DNA of 51,179 nucleotides. Origin: SAR202 cluster bacterium bin87 (GTDB taxonomy: Bacteria > Chloroflexota > Dehalococcoidia > Lucifugimonadales > UBA3495). Where the stretch lies: assembly GCA_002238825.1 (NCBI GenBank), contig MPNC01000002.1, forward strand, positions 1-51,179, in the 5' to 3' direction. The position numbers were made by a program, and so were the translations under genes. The first letter of the stretch is position 1, and each line of letters begins with the position of its first letter. The notes beneath the pieces are model-generated. The model was not told the DNA's origin and did no database searches. It was given only the letters and a program-made list of their open reading frames with translations. Shown piece after piece: positions 1 through 11,766 of the stretch.

Positions 1-2472
<2,472 letters not shown>

Positions 2473-2531
2473 CACGCTAGGAACTTCAAATTCCTAAGAC
2501 TCGGTTCTTACAGTTCAAATTTCCTATTCAG

Positions 2532-2553
2532 TTGTTAAGGTCACCTTCTGACC
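2532..2553 (-). promoter_or_regulatory. boxA-like antitermination site with adjacent hairpin in 23S leader
   Basis: On the minus strand the leader carries TGACCTTAACAA (2532-2543), close to the rRNA boxA TGCTCTTTAACAA. It overlaps a small hairpin with stem GGTCA/TGACC (2539-2543 with 2549-2553) that could act as boxB. The position, about 60 nt before the mature 23S 5' end and downstream of the promoter, fits Nus-type antitermination. This is motif resemblance only. Confidence 0.45.
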
Positions 2554-2628
2554 GCTGCCTCAACGGCGTTTTGCCGGTGGCTGGGATCGCTCTCTGGAGC
2601 GCGCCCACAGGTCAGTTGGTGGGTAGAC

Positions 2629-2657
2629 ACTATAGCCTGTGACCTCCCTGTCGTCAA
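2629..2657 (-). promoter_or_regulatory. sigma-70-type promoter of the 23S rRNA gene
   Basis: Minus strand TTGACG (2652-2657), exactly 17 nt spacer, TATAGT (2629-2634). Start of transcription would be near 2622, giving a leader of about 150 nt before the 23S 5' end. It lies between the crotonase stop codon and the 23S gene, so the 23S does not need read-through from a 16S gene. Confidence 0.8.
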
Positions 2658-2706
2658 GGGCAACCAGCGGCTGTTTTCAGATCCGCCGGAAAATGTCGCT
2701 GATCAA

Positions 2707-3558
2707 TCAGCGACCCACGAAGGGGGGCATGCCGCGGTTCTTGTCCAGGAACCACTGCACGGCAATCTTGTGATCCTCGGTTCGACGCACATGTTCCTGG
2801 GCCGCGGAGGCCAACTCCAGCGCCCCCTGGAAGTCGAGGTCCATGCTCTCGTGCACCAGGTACTTGGTAAGCGAATGCGCGATTGTGGGTCCTTTCGCGA
2901 TCCGGGTCGCCAGTTCCATGGAACCTTCCATCAACTGGTCATCGGGGAAGCACTTGCTGGCCAGCCCGATGCGCACCGCGTCCTCGCCGCCCATCCAATC
3001 TCCCGTGTACTGGAGCAGCAGGGTGTTGCTGACGCCGATCAGCTTGGGCAACTGCCAGCAACTGCCGTCGCCGGGTATCAGCCCGTTGAGCACAAACCGT
3101 TCGGACAGGCGCCCGCTGTCGCCGACAACCCGGATATCGCAGGACAGTGCCAGTCCGCAGCCGACCCCGGCCGCCGGGCCGTTGACCACCGCGATGGACG
3201 GCTTCTGCAGGTCGTGGATACGGAGCGGCACGAAGTTGACCCGGGGGCCGCTTTCGACCCGGCTCGGACGACCCTTCATGTATTCCATCTTGCCCCAGGT
3301 CAGGGGTTCCGGCTCCGCCTCCCCTTCACGCTCTTCGATACGCTGGCGGAACCCGCGCACGTTGGCCCCGGAACAGAAGGACGGTTCTGTGCCGGTGAGC
3401 AGCAGCACGCGCTCCTCCGGGTTGTTTTCGAACTCGTCCAGCCGCTCGAACATCTCGGCGGCCATGTCCTGTCCCAACGCGTTGCGCGTGGGCGGGTCGT
3501 GCATGGTCATCACCAGCACGCCGTCCACGACTTCGGTCTTGATGAACTCGTAAGCCAT
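2707..3558 (-). CDS. crotonase-superfamily acyl-CoA hydratase/isomerase-like protein
   Basis: 283 aa crotonase fold. The CoA-binding and oxyanion-hole signatures are present: FCSGANVRGF (61-70) and NGPAAGVGCGLALSCDI (126-142). The two acidic residues used by classical enoyl-CoA hydratase are not conserved: the first glutamate position is Gly135 and the second is Phe155. The following IPGDG (161-165) resembles isomerase-type members. It may therefore isomerise, hydrolyse or decarboxylate an acyl-CoA rather than hydrate one. An insertion at about 71-110 (charged, with EREGEAEPEP) separates the first two strands. A GAGG ribosome site precedes the ATG by about 7 nt. It stands alone, with the 23S promoter directly downstream. 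Confidence 0.85.
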   Translation of the reverse strand: MAYEFIKTEVVDGVLVMTMHDPPTRNALGQDMAAEMFERLDEFENNPEERVLLLTGTEPSFCSGANVRGFRQRIEEREGEAEPEPLTWGKMEYMKGRPSRVESGPRVNFVPLRIHDLQKPSIAVVNGPAAGVGCGLALSCDIRVVGDSGRLSERFVLNGLIPGDGSCWQLPKLIGVSNTLLLQYTGDWMGGEDAVRIGLASKCFPDDQLMEGSMELATRIAKGPTIAHSLTKYLVHESMDLDFQGALELASAAQEHVRRTEDHKIAVQWFLDKNRGMPPFVGR

Positions 3559-3740
3559 ATCAAACGCCTCACTGCACCCCGGAACGCGCCGGGGTGAACG
3601 GATTGACGTGCATTCTACCCAATCGTTCTCACCTGCGGCAAAACGCCGATTGCCAATAGCCCGGCCATATCCTAAAATCCGGTTTGTTCGCCAACCGCAG
3701 ATACGAGGCCGGGCCCGGCCTGATACCGAGGAGCCATGCC

Positions 3741-4178
3741 ATGCAATCCGGCACCATTGTCAACCTGCACATCGCCCGCGTGAAGGGTACTCCGCCCGAC
3801 CCGGTGGAGGAGGCACGGGCCATTTCGGCCGAAGGGTTAGAGGGCGACCGGAGTCGCAACCCACGAAATCTCCGGCAAGTCCTGGTCATGGATAAAGAAA
3901 CGCTGGACCACTACGGACTCGAGCCGGGGCAGATAAAAGAAAACATCACCGTAACCGGCATGGACCTTTCGGAAGCCCGCCAGGGCCACGTCTTTTTCAT
4001 CGGAGACGAGAACAGTCACGTCACTCTGGAAGTCACCGGGGACTGCGAACCCTGCCAGAAGATGGATGCGCTGATCCCGGGATTGCAGAAAGAGATTTTC
4101 GGCAAGCGCGGCATATTGACCGTGGTTTTGCAAGGCGGGGATATCAAGCTCGGGGACTCGATCCGACTGGAACCGTAA
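3741..4178 (+). CDS. MOSC-domain protein
   Basis: 145 aa, essentially one MOSC domain (the C-terminal domain of molybdenum cofactor sulfurases, also found alone in YiiM-type proteins). Visible marks are GLEGDR (about 32-37), a central ITVTGMDL strand, and the conserved cysteine pair in CEPCQKMD. Such proteins are proposed to bind or transfer sulfur on Mo cofactor or to handle N-hydroxylated substrates; the substrate here is unknown. The ATG at 3741 is chosen because GAGGAG (3728-3733) lies 7 nt upstream; the open frame extends upstream to 3684 but that part is not MOSC-like. No Mo cofactor gene is adjacent. Confidence 0.85.
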   Translation: MQSGTIVNLHIARVKGTPPDPVEEARAISAEGLEGDRSRNPRNLRQVLVMDKETLDHYGLEPGQIKENITVTGMDLSEARQGHVFFIGDENSHVTLEVTGDCEPCQKMDALIPGLQKEIFGKRGILTVVLQGGDIKLGDSIRLEP

Positions 4179-4182
4179 TCGT

Positions 4183-4201
4183 CGCCCTCGGCTGGAGGGC
4201 G
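4183..4201. terminator. short GC hairpin after the MOSC gene
   Basis: Seven-base-pair stem CGCCCTC/GAGGGCG with a 5-nt loop, 5 nt after the stop codon of the MOSC gene. There is no T-run, so intrinsic termination is doubtful. Confidence 0.3.
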
Positions 4202-4369
4202 CGGCGCAAATACCGTTAAAGTTCCTCCCGGCATCGGGAGCCGATCCAGCCATGCCATCGCGGCAGGCGTGTAGAGGTGGATCGCAAAGGCAGGTTTCAG
4301 CTGCACTCAATAACAAGCAGCGCATTTTTGTAACGCGGCGAGCTTGACGCTCGAAAACGGAGCATAAAG

Positions 4370-5758
<1,389 letters not shown>

Positions 5759-5783
5759 GCCGGACGGGACCTCTCCAATAAAT

Positions 5784-5810
5784 CGGGGGCAAGCTCAAGG
5801 CTTGCCCCCG
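5784..5810. terminator. bidirectional hairpin terminator between amt and mmgE/prpD genes
   Basis: Perfect 11-bp stem CGGGGGCAAGC / GCTTGCCCCCG (5784-5794, 5800-5810) with loop TCAAG. It lies between two converging genes (amt ending at 5758, the MmgE/PrpD gene ending at 5842), so it can serve both. The T-tract is weak. Confidence 0.75.
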
Positions 5811-5841
5811 TTGCATTAGCGGCGATTGGACGCCTGGAAAC

Positions 5842-7209
5842 TTAGCGCACCAGCGTGCCCCGTATGGCCTCGCCAACGTCGCCGACCTGGGTAACGTCCT
5901 GCCACTGGCGGACGGCGTCATCGACACGGTCATCGGACAGCACCAGCGCGACGTTGTCGCGGAACTTGCCGGTGATGTTGTCCATCCCCCACGGAGCGGC
6001 CTGGCTGCCCATGATGGACCCGCGCGGCGTCTCGTGCTCCAACACGCGGCCATCCTTCAGGGTGACGCGGATGGGCACGCCCTTGGAGACCGTGCCGCCC
6101 CCCCGTTCAAACTTGGACTGGACCCGGATGTTGACCCGCTCCATCATGTCCGTCACGTCGGCGTCCGCGATCTTCGCATCGGTGAACGTGTCGATGGCGA
6201 TCTGACCGTCCACCAGGGCGGCCGCCATGTTGTACTTGGCGCTGAACTTGCCCTTCAGGTCGGTTTCCGGTTCCTCGTATAGCATGACCGTCGAGGCGTA
6301 GGACTGCGCGATTTCGGCGCTGGCCACGTCCTCGTAGCCAAACTCGTACTCCCGCATGAGGCCGAACACGCTATCCAGCATGGCGTGGTTGCCACCGCAG
6401 GACGGGTACTTCTTGATCATCAGCGCATCCTGCACCCGGAAAGGCTTGCCCAGCTTGTCGGCGGCTTCCTCCAGGTTGGTGTGCTCATCGCCGATGACTG
6501 TCGCGGTGAAGCCCACCGAGTGCTCCAGGATCTGGTCGCCAGCCGTGAAGCCGCGCTGCGCCAGCTGGGCGGCCATGACGCCATCGCGGCAGGTCATGCC
6601 GGCATGCAGCGGCTTGGTCATGGTGCCGAAGTTGTGGATGACGCCTCCGGCCATGGAACCGGCCATGCCCAGCGCCATGGTGGTCTGCTCCGCGTCCAGC
6701 TTGAGCAGCTTCGCGCACGCTGCCGCAGCCGCCAGCCGACCCAGGATCGCCGTGCTGTGGAAGCCCCGGTGCATCTGCTGAGTGTGGTAGTGGGTGGCGT
6801 AATCCACGGCCAGGCCGACCTCGCAACCCACCACGTAGGCTTCCATGAGGTCGCGGCCAGTGGCGCCGATGGTCTCACCCAGGGCCAGCAGAGCGGGGAA
6901 GATCGCTACGGTAGGGTGCCCGAACCCGCCGAAGTCATCGTAGTCCAGGGCGTGTCCCATTGTTCCGTTGACCAGCGCGGCGTTGAGCACCGAGGTGCGC
7001 TCGCCGGTGGCGAGGATGGTTGCCTCTGCATTGCCGCCCAGGTCTCCGGCGTAGCTGCGGATGATTTCGCCCACCTTCTGCGTGGAGCCGGCCAGGATCA
7101 CGCCAACCAGGTCGAAGCAGGATTCGTTGGCGACGCGTATGGCGTCCGGCGGAATATCCTCATACGTCGTATCTACGATCCATTTTGCCACCATTTCAGT
7201 TGCGCCCAT
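5842..7209 (-). CDS. MmgE/PrpD family protein (2-methylcitrate dehydratase-like)
   Basis: 455 aa member of the MmgE/PrpD family, which includes 2-methylcitrate dehydratase and cis-aconitate decarboxylase. Recognisable family blocks are NGTMGHALDYDDFGGFGHP, the helical SMAGGVIHNFGTMTKPLHAG region and KKYPSCGGNHAMLDS in the C-terminal half. Start: ATG at 7209 is preferred because AAGGAGG (7219-7225) sits 9 nt upstream; the frame extends 14 codons further but without a site. No citrate-cycle or propionate (prpB/prpC) genes adjoin, so the true substrate is open; many such stand-alone copies in environmental bacteria are of unknown specificity. Confidence 0.88.
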   Translation of the reverse strand: MGATEMVAKWIVDTTYEDIPPDAIRVANESCFDLVGVILAGSTQKVGEIIRSYAGDLGGNAEATILATGERTSVLNAALVNGTMGHALDYDDFGGFGHPTVAIFPALLALGETIGATGRDLMEAYVVGCEVGLAVDYATHYHTQQMHRGFHSTAILGRLAAAAACAKLLKLDAEQTTMALGMAGSMAGGVIHNFGTMTKPLHAGMTCRDGVMAAQLAQRGFTAGDQILEHSVGFTATVIGDEHTNLEEAADKLGKPFRVQDALMIKKYPSCGGNHAMLDSVFGLMREYEFGYEDVASAEIAQSYASTVMLYEEPETDLKGKFSAKYNMAAALVDGQIAIDTFTDAKIADADVTDMMERVNIRVQSKFERGGGTVSKGVPIRVTLKDGRVLEHETPRGSIMGSQAAPWGMDNITGKFRDNVALVLSDDRVDDAVRQWQDVTQVGDVGEAIRGTLVR

Positions 7210-7264
7210 GGTGCGAAACCTCCTTGCCGGGTTCATTTCTTCTATGCTCACGAAGAGCAGGCCG

Positions 7265-7296
7265 AGTATAGCATTCCCCGCGATGATACAATCGCG
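7265..7296. promoter_or_regulatory. possible divergent promoter/operator
   Basis: Between the divergent mmgE/prpD-like and dispanin-like genes. A TATACT -10-like hexamer reads on the minus strand (7265-7270), TACAAT reads on the plus strand (7287-7292), and the latter lies within an inverted repeat CGCGAT-6-ATCGCG (7279-7296). The -35 hexamers are poor, so this is a weak call. Confidence 0.3.
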
Positions 7297-7325
7297 CGCA
7301 TTCCGAAGCGTGCGCGGAGTACAGG

Positions 7326-7592
7326 ATGTCCGGATCGAACCACACCCTCAATCTGATACTGGCTATAGTGGTCACCGTTTTGTGCTGTCTGCCACTGGGC
7401 ATTGTGGCGATCGTATTCGCGGCCATAGGCATGTCGCGTCAAGGATCCGGGGACTACGCCGGCGCGGAATCCGCGGCCCGCACCGCTCGCATCTGCATCT
7501 GGATATCCTTCGGGTTGGGCTTGGCCATTCTCGCGATATACGTCCTGTTCTTCCTGCTTCTCGGCATCGGGACCGCCATACTTGGTTTCTGA
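7326..7592 (+). CDS. small CD225/dispanin-like membrane protein
   Basis: 88 aa with two hydrophobic segments (about 8-35 and 55-87). The first helix CCLPLGIVAIVFAAIG, followed by a short polar loop with GDYAGAESAARTAR and a second helix starting WISFGLGL, is the CD225/dispanin layout also seen in bacterial small membrane proteins. Function unknown; such proteins sit in the cytoplasmic membrane and are often next to DUF2752 genes, as here. The next gene overlaps its end by 11 nt. Confidence 0.75.
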   Translation: MSGSNHTLNLILAIVVTVLCCLPLGIVAIVFAAIGMSRQGSGDYAGAESAARTARICIWISFGLGLAILAIYVLFFLLLGIGTAILGF

Positions 7593-8040
7593 ATCCGCCA
7601 ACGCCCGGTCGCTCCCCTGGCCGCATCCCACGGCGCGCCGGCCCGTGACCCTTGCAGCATGGCTCACGCCACCGGCGCTGGTAATCTGCGGGCTCGCCCT
7701 GGTGAATGCAGTGGACCCGCGGATCCCGGGGAACTACCCACCCTGCCTTTTTCTCTTTGTTACCGGATGTTATTGCCCCGGGTGCGGCACGCTGCGGGCT
7801 CTGCACAGCCTGTTGCATGGCGACTTGCGCAGCGCGCTTGGTTACAACGCCCTGACCGTAGCGTTGTTGCCCATCCTCGGCGCAGCTTATTGTTACGGGG
7901 TGGCCCACGCGGTCGGCAGGCCGGCAATCCCAGCCTTACGCGTTTCGCAACGCGCAGCCTGGGCGGCGCTGGTTGTGGTCCTCGCGTTTTGGGCGCTGCG
8001 CAACATACCGGTGTCGCCGTTATCCGCGCTGGCCCCGTGA
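7582..8040 (+). CDS. DUF2752 membrane protein
   Basis: About 152 aa with three hydrophobic segments. The signature of DUF2752 is present: TGCYCPGCGTLRALHSLLHGD, that is a CPGCG knuckle followed by an R-A-x-H-x-L-x-x-G-D stretch, then NALTV. The start is uncertain: a TTG at 7582 overlaps the previous gene, and a GTG at 7645 would shorten the protein by 21 residues. The overlap suggests co-translation with the dispanin-like gene. Function unknown; the cysteine knuckle could bind metal. Confidence 0.75.
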   Translation: MVSESANARSLPWPHPTARRPVTLAAWLTPPALVICGLALVNAVDPRIPGNYPPCLFLFVTGCYCPGCGTLRALHSLLHGDLRSALGYNALTVALLPILGAAYCYGVAHAVGRPAIPALRVSQRAAWAALVVVLAFWALRNIPVSPLSALAP

Positions 8041-8204
8041 TCGGGCGGCCGCATGGCCTCGCGCATACCTGGTTTCCTGACAGGAACGAAGGGACGCGGC
8101 GACCCCGCCTGTGCTTAGGACGGCTTCCGGCGACGAGATAGCCGCGCTTCGCTCGAATTGCCGTGCTGGCAGCCTCTCCAGATGAGGGGGGACCACGGCG
8201 TCGG

Positions 8205-8233
8205 TTGCCCGGATTCCGGGGGTCTGCTAGACT
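8205..8233 (+). promoter_or_regulatory. possible promoter of the NIPSNAP gene
   Basis: TTGCCC (8205-8210), 17-nt spacer, TAGACT (8228-8233). Start of transcription would be near 8240, about 65 nt before the NIPSNAP start codon. It matches the sigma-70 layout but only moderately in sequence. Confidence 0.4.
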
Positions 8234-8304
8234 TTCGCCGTCGCACGGTTCATCCCGTCGGCGACCCAATTGACCAGAACCCCGTTTACCAGGAGTTACG
8301 GCTA

Positions 8305-8922
8305 ATGATTTACGAAGTTCGCACTTACGATCTCAAGCCTGGTGGAGTGCCCATTTTCGAGGACGCATTCGCGAAAGCGCTGCCCCATCGGGAAAAGTAC
8401 TCCAAGCTGGCCGCCTTCTTCCACACCGAAATCGGCCCGCTGAACCAGGTGATCCACATCTGGCCCTACGAGAGCCTGGACGAGCGCAACGAAGTACGCG
8501 CCGCTGCCGGCAAGGACCCCAACTGGCCCCCGGACAGCCAGGGCACCATCCTGCACATGGAGTCGGAGATCTTCAATCCCGCTCCCTTCATGCGCCCCAT
8601 GGGCGGTGGACAGAAGCAGGGCAACGTCTACGAAATGCGGATTTACGAGTACCAGAACGGCGCCATGCCCAAGGTGCTGGACATCTGGGGCGCCGCCATC
8701 GAGCATCGCGAAAAGTTCTCCCCGCTGGCTGCCGGCATGTACAGCGACATCGGCGGCCTGAACAAGTGGGTCCACATCTGGCCCTACAAGGACCTGGGCG
8801 AGCGCGACAAGATCCGCGCCGAAGCGTCCGCCACGCCGCACTGGCCCCCGCCGACCCGGGAGTTCCTGGTCAACCAGGAGACCAAGGTGCTGGTTCCTGC
8901 CAGCTTCTCACCCCACGCATAG
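8305..8922 (+). CDS. NIPSNAP-family protein with two tandem domains
   Basis: 205 aa built of two NIPSNAP/ferredoxin-like repeats: first about 1-100 (YEVRTYDLKPG...IHIWPYESLDERNEVR) and second about 110-205 (YEMRIYEYQNG...VHIWPYKDLGERDKIR). The internal duplication is plain from the repeated IWPY and ER-R motifs. NIPSNAP proteins are soluble; a biochemical role in bacteria is not settled, though they often accompany catabolic oxidoreductases. The ATG at 8305 has AGGAG about 9 nt upstream; a longer frame from 8158 lacks such a site. A luciferase-like oxidoreductase follows. Confidence 0.88.
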   Translation: MIYEVRTYDLKPGGVPIFEDAFAKALPHREKYSKLAAFFHTEIGPLNQVIHIWPYESLDERNEVRAAAGKDPNWPPDSQGTILHMESEIFNPAPFMRPMGGGQKQGNVYEMRIYEYQNGAMPKVLDIWGAAIEHREKFSPLAAGMYSDIGGLNKWVHIWPYKDLGERDKIRAEASATPHWPPPTREFLVNQETKVLVPASFSPHA

Positions 8923-8945
8923 CGCCGGTCACAACCGCTGCTACA

Positions 8946-8973
8946 GTAGGGGCGAATGATTATTCGCCCCTAC
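8946..8973. repeat. perfect hairpin, interspersed-repeat type
   Basis: GTAGGGGCGAAT / ATTCGCCCCTAC, a perfect 12-bp stem with a 4-nt loop. It lies 24 nt after the NIPSNAP stop and can work as a terminator, but its sequence resembles dispersed palindromes found in many genomes. A TATAAT hexamer (8976-8981) follows immediately and could be the -10 of the next gene, without a good -35. Confidence 0.65.
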
Positions 8974-9032
8974 GTTATAATGACGACACGCGGGGTTCTG
9001 CCCGCGACCCGTTTGGTCCAGAGGTTGTTTTC

Positions 9033-9878
9033 ATGAATATCGGCGTCGCAATGTTCGTCACCCAGTCGTCCATCGACATCGCTGAGCTGGCCCAGGCCTG
9101 CGAGGCCCACGGTTTCGAGTCGTTGTGGGTGCCCGAGCATCCGGCGATACCGGCCGGGCCCAAGACCCCGTGGCCGGGGTCTCCCGACGGGGTGATCCCA
9201 CAGATGTATTACGAGTGCGTCGATCCGTTCGTCGCGCTGGGGCGGGCTTCGGCGGTGACGTCAACCCTCAAACTTGGCACCGGAATCTGCCTGGTGCCCG
9301 AGCGCAACCCAATCCTGCTGGCCAAGGAGATTGCGACCCTGGACTACCTCAGCAACGGGCGGTTCCTGTTCGGCATCGGCACCGGCTGGCTGCGCGAGGA
9401 GACGGAACTCTTCGGCATCGACTTCTCGCAGCGGATCGGCTACACCCGCGAATCCATCGAAGCCATGAAGGAACTCTGGACCAAGGAAGTCGGTGAGTTT
9501 CACGGCCGGCACATCGATTTCCCGCCGATCTACTCGTCGCCAAAGCCGGTGCAGAAGCCGCACCCGCCGGTGCTCATTGGCGGCAACGCTCCCAACGTGG
9601 CCCGACGGGTGGTAGCCTGGGGCGACGGCTGGATGCCCAATCGCATCTCGCCCGACCAGTTGAAGGAGCGGCGCGAGGAAATCGTCCGCCTGGCCCAGGA
9701 AGCCGGTCGCGACCCTCACGAAATCGAGGTTTCGGTGTTCGGGCAGCCCGCCGACCCGGAGATCCTCAAAGCCTACGAGGAGGCCGGCGCGACCCGTGCC
9801 ATGGTCTTCGCCGAAAGTGCGCCCCGCGACCAGGCTTTGCGTCAAATAGACGATTTCGCCAGCCGGCTGCTGGCCTGA
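9033..9878 (+). CDS. LLM-class (luciferase-like) flavin-dependent oxidoreductase
   Basis: 281 aa TIM-barrel protein of the bacterial luciferase / F420-dependent family. Family marks: FESLWVPEHP near the N-terminus, LKLGTGICLVPERNP, ATLDYLSNGRFLFGIGTGWLREE, and KPHPPVLIGGNAPNVARR. These enzymes use FMNH2 or coenzyme F420; cofactor and substrate cannot be told from sequence alone. ATG at 9033 is preferred over the longer frame because GAGG lies about 8 nt upstream and the protein then begins with the usual first beta strand (MNIGVAMF). Confidence 0.9.
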   Translation: MNIGVAMFVTQSSIDIAELAQACEAHGFESLWVPEHPAIPAGPKTPWPGSPDGVIPQMYYECVDPFVALGRASAVTSTLKLGTGICLVPERNPILLAKEIATLDYLSNGRFLFGIGTGWLREETELFGIDFSQRIGYTRESIEAMKELWTKEVGEFHGRHIDFPPIYSSPKPVQKPHPPVLIGGNAPNVARRVVAWGDGWMPNRISPDQLKERREEIVRLAQEAGRDPHEIEVSVFGQPADPEILKAYEEAGATRAMVFAESAPRDQALRQIDDFASRLLA

Positions 9879-9921
9879 TCCCAAGCCCAACCCGTCATAC
9901 CGACGAGACAGTTCGACAATA

Positions 9922-10317
9922 ATGCTTCCCGACGACGCCAGCATCCTGTCCCTGCGAGACGCCAACCAGCGCTTCTACGAAGCGTTCGGGTCCCTGGACA
10001 TGGCCCAGATGGACACGGTCTGGGAGCAGTCCGAACGGGCGCTGTGCGTCCATCCCGGCTGGCAGCCGATAGTGGGCTGGCCGGATATCCGCCGGTCGTG
10101 GCAGGGCATATTCAACGGCGCGGCGCTGATGCACTTCAACATCCATTACGTGAACATCGCCCTGGAAGGCAACTGCGGTTTCGTTACCTGCATCGAGAGC
10201 ATCACCAGCGTGGTCGAAGGGCAGGCGCAGGGTTTTGGCGTCCTGGCCACGAATATATTTGTGAGATCCGGCGGTGACTGGCTGGTGATGGCCCACCACG
10301 CGTCGCCTCGCCTCTAG
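9922..10317 (+). CDS. SnoaL-like / NTF2-fold protein
   Basis: 131 aa. An N-terminal helix pair (LRDANQRFYEAFGSLDMAQMDTVW), the HPGWQPIVGWPDIRRSWQGIF block and a C-terminal GDWLVMAHHASP strand match the SnoaL_3-type NTF2 fold. Such domains bind small hydrophobic ligands; some are isomerases or cyclases. Function here unknown. It starts 43 nt after the luciferase-like gene and could be in the same transcript. Confidence 0.85.
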   Translation: MLPDDASILSLRDANQRFYEAFGSLDMAQMDTVWEQSERALCVHPGWQPIVGWPDIRRSWQGIFNGAALMHFNIHYVNIALEGNCGFVTCIESITSVVEGQAQGFGVLATNIFVRSGGDWLVMAHHASPRL

Positions 10318-10418
10318 AATAAATCTCACTCGAGGGTGAGACGGCACGGCATCGAGCCGTGTGGCCTGTCTGTAACCACCTCGCACAAACCGCTCAAAAC
10401 CGGGATCTGGAGCGAATC

Positions 10419-11675
10419 ATGTCACATTCCCCACCTGCGGTCGTCGACATCTCCGCCACCGACCGCAACCTGTGGCAGGCGATCATGGCCGAAGCCATCG
10501 CCAACCTCACGTACACTGCCTACGCCAACAAGGCCCGCGAGGAAGGGTACCCTGAGATCGCCGAGGTCTTCGAGCAAGTCGCCCGGGCCGAGACCCATCA
10601 CGGCCTGAATTACCTTTCCATTTCGGGCGGGGTGGACAGTACGGCCGTCAACCTGGCCCACGTGATCGCCGGCGAAACCCGGGAATACACACGCACCTAC
10701 CCACGCATGATCAACGATGCGATGAGGGACGACCGCTCCGACGCCTTTGACATCCTGACCGCGGCCATGGAGGAGGAAAAACAACACCAAATCGCCTTTT
10801 CCGATGCCCTGGCCCATTTGCAAATCAAGAGTGCGAACGATGCCCCCGTTGAACCGGATTTCCTGGTTGCCGCCCATTCACCAACAGCAGGGGATGTTGC
10901 CGATCTGGATGTTTCTGTCGAGAGGCCCGCACTGCCCATAGACCTGCAAACATACGTGGATGCTGCCCTGGCGCTGGATAGGGAACCGTTCCGCATCGCA
11001 AACCTGGGGCGACTTAGAGAGGTGGTGTTCGGCGCGCAGGACGGCATTATCAGCACCCTTGCCCTGACCACGTCAGTGGCCATCGCTGTTGGCACGACCG
11101 GAACCGTCCTCGTGGCGGGGTTGGCCGCCGCAGCAGCCGGGATGATCAGCATGGGCGCCGGCGCGTATTTGGGCTCCCGAGCCGAGGAGGACGTTCGAGA
11201 AACGGCAATCGCCAACCAGATTCGCGAATTGGATGAGAACCCGGCGGAGCAACTGGCCGAGCTCGTCATCCTGTTCCAACGAGAGGGCAAGACCTACGAC
11301 GAAGCCGTCCATCTGGCCAACGAGATATCGAGCAACGAAACGCTCTGGCTGAACACGCTCCTGGAAAAGAAGCTGGGGATCAGCCCGGACTTTGGTGGCA
11401 ACCCGCTGAAGGACGCGGGGGTGATGTGCGTCTCGTTTGGCTCAGCGGCGATCATACCCATAATCCCCTTCCTGTTCCTGGCCGTCGGGGCGATGGCGAT
11501 CGGATTGTCCGTGGGGCTGTCACTGACCGGGTTGTTCGCGCTGGGCCTGGCGAAAGGACGGCTGGTGCGCAAGTCAGCCATCCTGCAGGGGCTTGAGATA
11601 CTGGCGATCGGCGCGGTCTCCGCAGCCCTTGGGTTCGGTTTGGGCGAGTTGCTGCCGCGAGTGTTGGGGTTCTGA
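10419..11675 (+). CDS. ferritin-like/VIT1 fusion, MbfA-type iron (or Mn) exporter
   Basis: 418 aa in two parts. Residues about 15-135 form a rubrerythrin/ferritin-like four-helix domain with two ExxH iron motifs (Glu58-His61 and Glu120-His123) plus Glu25 and Glu85. Residues about 195-418 are a VIT1/CCC1 transporter domain: LREVVFGAQDGIISTLAL starts it, then an AAAAGMISMGAGAYLGSRAEED metal-binding segment and three further hydrophobic helices. This architecture is that of membrane-bound ferritin MbfA of alpha-proteobacteria, which exports iron. By analogy it protects against iron overload or peroxide. ATG 10419 has GGAG about 8 nt upstream. No Irr-type operator could be recognised. Confidence 0.88.
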   Translation: MSHSPPAVVDISATDRNLWQAIMAEAIANLTYTAYANKAREEGYPEIAEVFEQVARAETHHGLNYLSISGGVDSTAVNLAHVIAGETREYTRTYPRMINDAMRDDRSDAFDILTAAMEEEKQHQIAFSDALAHLQIKSANDAPVEPDFLVAAHSPTAGDVADLDVSVERPALPIDLQTYVDAALALDREPFRIANLGRLREVVFGAQDGIISTLALTTSVAIAVGTTGTVLVAGLAAAAAGMISMGAGAYLGSRAEEDVRETAIANQIRELDENPAEQLAELVILFQREGKTYDEAVHLANEISSNETLWLNTLLEKKLGISPDFGGNPLKDAGVMCVSFGSAAIIPIIPFLFLAVGAMAIGLSVGLSLTGLFALGLAKGRLVRKSAILQGLEILAIGAVSAALGFGLGELLPRVLGF

Positions 11676-11715
11676 CGCGAGGCTTTCACCGAAACAAGGA
11701 ACCAGACGCCGAAAA

Positions 11716-11743
11716 ACGGGGGCGGTCCGAAGACTGCCCCCGT
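11716..11743. terminator. bidirectional hairpin terminator
   Basis: Stem ACGGGGGCGGTC / GACTGCCCCCGT with a CGAA tetraloop and one G-T wobble, between the converging MbfA-like gene and the alpha/beta hydrolase gene. An A-run precedes it on the plus strand, which is a T-run for the minus-strand transcript. Confidence 0.75.
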
Positions 11744-11766
11744 CGTTTGTCCGCGTTGTTCACGTA

